A stretch of 64,000 bases of DNA, taken from positions 39,104,095-39,168,094 of the forward strand of contig CM055103.1 of assembly GCA_029204225.1 (NCBI GenBank). The letters are read 5' to 3'. Numbering within the stretch: the stretch's first letter is position 1; each line of letters starts with the position of its first letter. This DNA comes from Diphasiastrum complanatum. Taxonomy: Eukaryota; Streptophyta; Lycopodiopsida; Lycopodiales; Lycopodiaceae. The notes beneath the pieces were generated by a model, which did not search any database, was not told the origin of the DNA, and saw only the letters and a list, made by a program, of their open reading frames with translations. A program made the position numbers and the translations under genes. This document shows positions 58,501 to 64,000 of the stretch, in pieces.

Positions 58501-61500
58501 CTTCCTTCGAGGTGTGGAAGAAGTATTCGAAGAGGATTGTGCTTCTGACATCTGCAAGTTCTCCATTCCTTGCTCAAGTGTTTGTGGTGCTCCTTTGTTC
58601 TTGCCTTTACCTTTCTTTTTATCCTTGGCTGGATTTTGCTTCTTCTCAAAGGCATGCTCTTGGAAATCTTCCCTCTTGGAGAGATTACCTCTCCTCATCT
58701 CCTCATGTAACAAGAGACCATGGACTTCTTCATAGGTAGGGATCTTCTCTCTCACTGATATCATCATCACAAAGTTTTGATAAGCATATGACAAGCTATT
58801 CAGAACTATTGGCACCAAGTCTTTGTCAGCAATAGATTCTCCAAGTACAGAAAGCTGATATCTAATATCCTGAATCTTAGTAAGATGATTAGTAACTGTC
58901 TCCCCTGTCTCCATTCTGAGAGTATACAACTTGTTCTTCAAGTAGAGAAACCTGGTTGTACTTGCTGTCTCATACAATGCACAAAGAATGTGCCATGCAT
59001 CCACAGGCCCTTTGGCTGACCTGATTAGAGGAATCACATTATCCCTCATTGACATGTTGATGATTCTATGTGCCTTTTCCCCTCTCTTGATATGGTCCTT
59101 GAGTTCAAGTTTAGATGTTGGAACAGGCTCCTCACCTGTCACAAGCTTCCAACATTCTTTGTTTTCAAGAATGTTCTTGATCTTGAATTTCCATATGCTA
59201 AAGTTAGTGCCATCAAGCCGGCTGGCTTCACTCAGCATGCTCTCTGCAAGACTAGACATAGTTGGATAGAAATAAAACACAAAAGACAAATTGGGGTTTT
59301 CACCCAATTAGGGTATGCAGCCACTTGCTCAATAACCCTCAGCTTTTGGAGTTGAAACTATCCCCCTGTATGGCTGTCCTAGCCCTTGTCCAAGATCCAC
59401 TCAGAACTTTCACGGAAGTCCCCACTGTAGAAAGCGCCCTCCTACAGTCCTGGCTGTCCAAAATATTCAAATTTTTTTGTCCCAAATTAGAAACTTTCTG
59501 GTTCCCTGTACTCCCCTTGCCAACAGTACTCCAACCATGCAGATAGCACAGAGATCAGATGCCCCTACAAAAAGTGCTCCCTCCTCAAAGGTAAGCTGCT
59601 CTCCAGGAATGGCAGAAATCTGTTCAAAAGAGGTCCAAGCTTTCACCACACCACAGGCAACATAACCTGCTCTAATACCATGACAAATTCCAAGGTCTAG
59701 CTATGGAGTATCATAACAGCATAGTAAGCACACTATGAAAGCTTCAAAAAACCAGCTATGGAGTAGAACCCAAAAGCAAGAGAGAGAGGACTTCAAAGCT
59801 CACACAACTTGAATGATTATTCAAAGTGTAGTAGGGCGTGGAAACCCCTCCAAAGTTTGGGCTACATTTAGCATGTAATGTATAGAGGTGGTGTCTTGCT
59901 GATTCTAGCTCTAGAACGCACTTGGGTCCTCAACCTACTTGATATTACTTGCCTAATTAGCACAAGTGAGGTGTACTATGTACATAAATGTTTTACCCCC
60001 ATGTCTTATGCACAACTTACAAGTTACAAGTATACAAGCCTTAAGGGGCAAAATAGGCATTTATTTCAACACACACAAGTAATTAATGACCAATTCCAGG
60101 TGGGGTTCCACTAAGTTACTTAAATTGGGTTAAACCCCCCTAGTGGAAATTGGACCAGAAATTGAATGGACCAGGATTGACTGGTATTGCATCCACCCTT
60201 GTTTTTGACTCGATGTAGCCCGGGGTTTTTTTCCTTTTTATGATATTCTCTTAATTATCCATGGTTGGATTGTTACATTATCGTAGGCATAACAGTGAGA
60301 TACTTTTTTGCAATAGATGTGAACATGTAGATTGCATTTGAGATCTATCGTCAAATAAGAAAGGAGATCCCCTTGGTTGCAGCTAATAGAGTTGTTATAG
60401 CTTTATGATATATGCTGGTTTCAATCTCTTCTAATAGACGAAGCCAAGTGGCTTTAATACCTTGAACTGATCATCAATAGAAGAATGATATGCATGGCTC
60501 ATTAATACTTGAATGCAAAGATATGCATAAGCTCTATCTAGAACTTATAAGTGAAACGGATGTCTAGGTCAACGAGCATATAGAGTGGAAGCTCGTGTAG
60601 CCAAAGAATCTCTGATAAAAACAATTGTGCACACGACTGGGCGGTAAAAGTAGCTCGAATAAGATTGAGATGCGGATGCTTAGAAACTTGTCGACCATAG
60701 CAAAACACATCGCACAAGTGTCATGATCTAGGAGGTCCTTTTATAATATTCATGGAAATACCAATCCACTGTCAATGGAAGTATACACCAAAGCTATAGA
60801 AGACCTAGTGTCTTAGTTTGGGAGTATTTGTCACATGTGCAAAATTTGTAATTGCGAAGAAGCTAGGCAAGCTTGGTCATCGAGATGCGGTTTGGAAGTT
60901 TAGAAACAGAGGAAGTAGATTTGGCAGAAAACGTTGCATCATGAACACGGGAGAGTAGGACAATCAGCTTTGGGGAGGCTCCTAGCAAAAGAACTCCCAG
61001 AAATAAGCTTATAGTCATGACTAGAATTGAGAATCTATGTTAGGGAAGGTGGAACCAGAAACACGCTGATGCCAAGCTCACAATACCATTAGGAATGATA
61101 TATAATTCTGCCAAGGCCAGAAAGTCACCAATATGAGAGTTGATGCCTAGAAATATTTGTGTACTCTAATAGGACTGAGAGTGCAACAACTTTCATCCAT
61201 TTAGGATGGGAAGCATAATTCAAACAGGAGAAGCAATGCGGCTGATGATAAGAGAACATGGCTGTCAGTATTCATGAGAGCAATGGATTTCCCACCAGAA
61301 AATGTTCCTCTATAAAGTTTAACTAAGAATCTCCAGTATCATGAACATGTAAAGCAGCTGATAGTGGTAGGGGGTTGCTTTCAATCCCTTGTTCGGTGAT
61401 CAAAGCTTTTACACTTGAATCACAAGTTGGTACAAATCTCAGCCTGATTTAGGATTAACATACGGGGATGAATGAACGCAAAAACATGCTTAGGTGGTTG

Positions 61501-62920
61501 CTGATCAGTATGTGCGCACTGTCAAGTATTGGACGACAAAGGTCAAAACATAGTCTCGAGGTGTGCAATGGATTGCTGGAGATTGGCAAGTTGAGTCTTA
61601 TGATTATCCAACTGTGTTTGGATGTCATTAGGAGCAGAGGAAGAATGAGTAAAAGGCATGCCGCAGCAAGGGCAGGGATGGACAAAATAGGAGGACAGGC
61701 AAAAAGGAGGTGGACAGTAGGAGGCTGAGGCAGGAAAGGCCTGAAAAGGGTGCAATAGGAGGCATCTGGGAAACAGGCAGAAGCACGTGTAAAGTTGTAG
61801 GCATCATTATCGTTGTTGTTTCCATAGTTGATGATAATACAAATGACATTTTTTAAATCAGGGAACTCTACCTGTTTGTATTTGAATTCTTTTTTTCTCT
61901 TTTCGTGCATCATAAATGCACGCTCCAGATCACATTCTGGAATGAGATCCCAAATTTGTTCTGGGATATCCCATTAGAGTTTCCGGGAATGTGCCTGCAA
62001 TTTTTTTTTTTGGTTTCTTAATGTTTAAGCCTGTGTTAGTATTGTATTTTAAGCATTTTTAAATTCCAGAATACTCATTTCGGGAATAATTGTTCATCTC
62101 CCAACTAATTCCTTCAAGGACTTGTCGGCGATATATTGAAAACTTTTCCAGGAAATCGCAGGTGATAGCTGCTTCAGCTTAGGGATGATTGCACATTTCA
62201 ACAATGTGATTGGAGATCAAGGTCCTTGGATGTACCCGCGTCTTTTTTGGGAGGCTGGTGTCTTAGGTCAGCTACTATATCTAGAAGCACATGCAGTCGG
62301 GGTTTCTGCAACAGGGATTGGATGCTATTTTGATGATTCCGGTACCTTCTTCTATTTCATAAGCAGTCATTTCTTTTTATTTCAGATGCATTTATACTCG
62401 ATGGACATTGATGGCCCATAATTATTTTTTTGTTAAGTCTTTTTAGGGTTATCTATACTTTGTTTGCTAATTTGCAAGCCACCTCAGAAATTGTGGTTAC
62501 TTGCAGTACATTGCAGAGCTATTTTTGGGAAGATTTCCTTTTGTTTACTGCTGCATGCTGTAAGAAAGTCTGTTTTTACTGGAGTGCTGAGATTATGTAG
62601 GCCATCATTTTTGGATACAAAGGTTGCTCAGTCCTCTTAAATTGGCAAGAACTTTTGATGTATGGGTGAATAATGCCATCTCAAGCTTTTTGATTAGCAA
62701 ATGTTACAATGTAGAATCAAAAGAGTTTTTGTTGATGGTACCTTTCTGTGTGCATGTGGTAGTAATATTATGTAATGGTTTTTTTTGTGCAGTGCATGAG
62801 ATTTTAGGGTTGAAGGGAAAAGATTTTCAAAGCCTCTATCATTTTACAATTGGGGTTCCAGTTGTGGACACTCGAGTAATGAGTTTGCCAGCTTACCCTG
62901 GACCTCTGGTTGATGCTTAG
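52498..62920 (+). CDS. SagB-type two-domain nitroreductase/dehydrogenase, copy B (3 exons: 52498-54159, 62152-62341, 62793-62920)
   Basis: The exons join to 1,980 bases and 659 residues without a stop. Exons 2 and 3 have exactly the same length (190 and 128) and phase as in copy A. The first in-frame methionine is 52,498 (MGRLASSSSS), giving a presequence about 10 residues shorter than in A but still Ser/Arg-rich. Domain order is as in A: YHDETKHGLQRYARG, REAWKYGERAFRYCNHDVGH, RRSAVDMDG, CHQ-EIAGDSCFSLGMIAHF, LYLEAHAVGVSATGIGCYF. The otherwise conserved NPSSGNLHPTEG reads NPSSGNLQPTEG (Gln169, codon 53,002-53,004). Two in-frame insertions relative to A lie near QPKNDSGAKSISS and LTNLYKNGA. 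Intron 1 is about 8 kb and contains a copia element in antisense. It is probably expressed, since no damage is visible, but the start context is altered. Confidence 0.85.
54793..55183 (-). repeat. 3' LTR of the copia element
   Basis: 391 bases with TG...CA ends; lies next to the polypurine tract at 55,184-55,196 (TTGAGGGGGG on the minus strand). Confidence 0.95.
55184..55196 (-). other. Polypurine tract of the copia element
   Basis: Minus-strand CCATTGAGGGGGG directly before the 3' LTR; primes plus-strand synthesis in LTR elements. Confidence 0.85.
55419..58282 (-). pseudogene. Copia pol: protease remnant, integrase, reverse transcriptase, RNase H
   Basis: The minus-strand blocks run in the normal copia order. 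They are a protease end (MTPHRDWFDTFVRICDGQEV), GAG-pre-integrase (WHERYGHLGYQSMQVL), integrase (MLRSDGGGEFIKTEFVELCK, HTPQQNGVAERKN), integrase C-terminus (FGCTAYAHIPKDNGKKLDAK, CIFLGYSEESKAYRLYDL), reverse transcriptase (MDVKSAFLNGQLAEEVYM, YGLKQAPSAWYSRI, VLYVDDLVITGND) and RNase H (FTDSDWARDRDDRKSTTGYT, LSSTEAEYRAAAKT). The protease active-site DSG/DTG cannot be found before MTPHRDW, and a stop follows AERKN (near 57,398). Further stops or frameshifts occur near 57,620, 56,790, 56,650 and 55,960. Catalytic motifs elsewhere look preserved, so decay is young. Confidence 0.92.
58366..59307 (-). CDS. Copia gag, intact frame
   Basis: The 313-residue frame probably initiates at MSSLAESMLSEASRLDGTNF (59,259). 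It contains NFSIWKFKIKNILENKECWK, the UBN2-like gag body (YETASTTRFLYLKNKLYTLR, LTKIQDIRYQLSVLGESI) and one CCHC zinc knuckle (CNYCGRYGHFAFEC) near the C-terminus. It would form virus-like particles and package element RNA. It ends before the protease, unlike the single gag-pol frame of most copia elements, because of later damage. Confidence 0.9.
   Translation of the reverse strand: MGENPNLSFVFYFYPTMSSLAESMLSEASRLDGTNFSIWKFKIKNILENKECWKLVTGEEPVPTSKLELKDHIKRGEKAHRIINMSMRDNVIPLIRSAKGPVDAWHILCALYETASTTRFLYLKNKLYTLRMETGETVTNHLTKIQDIRYQLSVLGESIADKDLVPIVLNSLSYAYQNFVMMISVREKIPTYEEVHGLLLHEEMRRGNLSKREDFQEHAFEKKQNPAKDKKKGKGKNKGAPQTLEQGMENLQMSEAQSSSNTSSTPRRKGNCNYCGRYGHFAFECRKKLAEQKKGTKKQGGNVIESVAREKRT
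59664..59680 (-). other. Primer-binding site of the copia element
   Basis: Minus-strand TGGTATTAGAGCAGGTT abuts the 5' LTR directly; it differs from the usual TGGTATCAGAGC by one base. Confidence 0.85.
59681..60071 (-). repeat. 5' LTR of the copia element
   Basis: 391 bases; about 10 differences from the other LTR, including sites near its start (CAAGGTCTAG against CAAGGCCTAG). Confidence 0.95.
60077..62151. other. Remainder of intron 1 of copy B, no recognisable gene
   Basis: The frames present (for example a proline- and serine-rich one at 61,455-61,913 on the minus strand) lack known domains. The last 50 bases before exon 2 resemble the matching region of gene A (ATTCCTTxxAGGAC and a TTTTTCAG or TTTTCCAG acceptor). 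Confidence 0.5.
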
Positions 62921-63859
62921 GTTTGGTTGCTTGCTTGTTGCATCCATTTTCACCAATATGTTAGCTGTCAAATCACATTTCTCTTACTTGCCAAATACGC
63001 TTTGAAGCTTACGTGCAGATGCCAAGCTGAATGTCCAGCTTGGCAGATTTGGAAAGGGTGTTCACTGGGAAGCAGACATACTTTTGGCAAAAGGTCGAAA
63101 CATCAGAAAAATTGTATTGTATATTTTTATGAAGAGTAAAAGTTCTTGTGCATGCCTGTAGGTTTGTACAAATGGCCATATGTATGCTGGTTTGGGTTTA
63201 AAATCATTGGTTATGTGCAATTTAATTCACTAGTTAATCTCTCAATTCATAGCAAAGTTTTATTTTGTTTTTGTGAACTTTGTAATGTATGTTTTTTTCC
63301 AAGTATTATCGTGAACATCTGAATACAAGAATGTACATTGTTACTTATCCATCTTGGTTAATCTACAAAATGATAGGTCGTGTGAGTCATGAAGTGCACA
63401 ACAGGCCTGTTGAAGTTTTGTTATGCATATTGATTTGCTTTTAATCATAATTAAACTTTCCTAGAAGCCCAAAAATCTCAGCCATTGAACTTCAAGATAA
63501 AGACCATCAGATCCCTTTTGTGAGAGCAGCACTAGATGAAGAAACAAAAAAGAGTAAAGAACTCATGTAGTGTTAGGTTAAAAAACAACCGCCAAGCTGA
63601 TTTCAATGAGAATAGGCACCACATTGGATCCAATATTTTCTACAATTAGTGAAATGTATCTTAGGAATCTCTTTTTTATATAGAATTTATTTTAGTAGAT
63701 AGTAAGCCTTTTTCTGAAGCACACATACATCCTTCTACCAGCGCGACTTGGGATGGTAAAAATGTATATTTTTTTGTAGATCCTACAGGTGATCTCATGA
63801 TAGAGGATTTTTTCTAACAATATTTTGCAATATTTTTGGCTGTCTACTGCTCATATTTG

Positions 63860-64000
63860 TGGCTGCCCCATTGTTACATTCAGTTACGGACTACAGGATA
63901 CAGGCCTACTGGGCTACTTTGCATATATTCCGCAGGCCTCTTTACATTTACTGTTGGTTATGTATATTTCTGGTTACGCATTTTATATTAGTCATGTACA
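63860..64000 (+). repeat. Dispersed repeat shared with 33.9-34.0 kb
   Basis: CTACTGGGCTACTTTGC, ATATATTCCGCAGGCC and ACATTTACTGTTGG match the minus strand of 33,940-34,012. The repeat continues past the window edge. Confidence 0.65.

Larger units (their letters stand above)
54793..60071 (-). mobile_element. Complete Ty1/copia element in intron 1 of copy B
   Basis: Two 391-base LTRs (54,793-55,183 and 59,681-60,071) begin TGACA and end CAACA and are bounded by the 5-base target duplication CACAC (54,788-54,792 and 60,072-60,076). By hand count the LTRs differ at about 10 positions (roughly 2.6%), so insertion is fairly recent and later than the gene duplication if arm A never had it. Transcription would run on the minus strand, opposite to gene B. 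Pol is interrupted, so the copy is non-autonomous. Confidence 0.95.
52335..63690 (+). repeat. Inverted segmental duplication, arm B
   Basis: Counterpart of 15,120-23,520. It is larger because intron 1 carries a complete 5.3-kb copia element and other DNA absent from arm A. The 3' flank (62,921-63,690) aligns in inverse with 15,120-15,889, for example GAACTTCAAGATAAAG near 63,487 and ACCACATTGGATCCAA near 63,620. No additional gene is recognised in this flank. Confidence 0.85.

Noticed and set aside
61455-61913. 152-residue minus-strand frame in intron 1 of gene B
   Set aside because: Hydrophobic and proline-rich without a recognisable domain; no conservation with the matching intron of gene A.

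Overview
This is nuclear DNA of a plant with a large, transposon-rich genome. Genes have spliceosomal GT-AG introns, one of them about 8 kb long. Most of the window is decayed LTR retrotransposons, mainly Ty1/copia with tRNA-Met primer sites, plus hAT and DUF7869-type fragments, MITE-like foldbacks, microsatellites and tandem repeats. The only intact host genes encode oxidoreductases whose closest relatives, as I recall the families, are bacterial. Together these features suggest a non-seed land plant such as a fern, but that is an inference; there is no rRNA, organellar or marker gene to prove it.

Layout. 1-14.7 kb: two arrays of a palindromic TATGCTNAGCATA satellite (1-335 and 12.18-12.48 kb) bracket a decayed DUF7869 coding region, a 5'-truncated copia pol with its 3' LTR, an array of foldback repeats and a decayed hAT element (BED finger and dimerisation region). 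Next come a broken SET-domain exon carrying a 61-bp triplication and a second copy of the DUF7869 tail. 15.1-23.5 kb (minus strand): gene A, a two-domain SagB-type nitroreductase with three exons; its 5-kb intron holds a hAT DUF659 piece, an LTR and a Gypsy-like LTR/PBS/gag remnant. 23.5-29.6 kb: nested copia fragments in both orientations. 29.6-42.5 kb: mostly unrecognised sequence, short tandem repeats and three hairpin or TIR elements. 42.9-45.1 kb (plus strand): an intact four-exon zinc alcohol dehydrogenase of bacterial type. 47.6-50.6 kb: two opposed copia fragments and a higher-order satellite. 52.3-63.7 kb (plus strand): gene B, an inverted paralogue of gene A with the same exon structure; intron 1 contains a complete copia element (391-bp LTRs, CACAC target duplication, PBS and PPT) in antisense.

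How the genes relate. Genes A and B form an inverted segmental duplication whose copies lie about 29 kb apart and share exons, intron positions and flanking DNA. Both reading frames are intact across all three exons. They differ in start codon context, in putative transit-peptide length, and at one conserved motif histidine (His in A, Gln in B). The alcohol dehydrogenase lies between them; nothing in the sequence shows that it shares a pathway with them.
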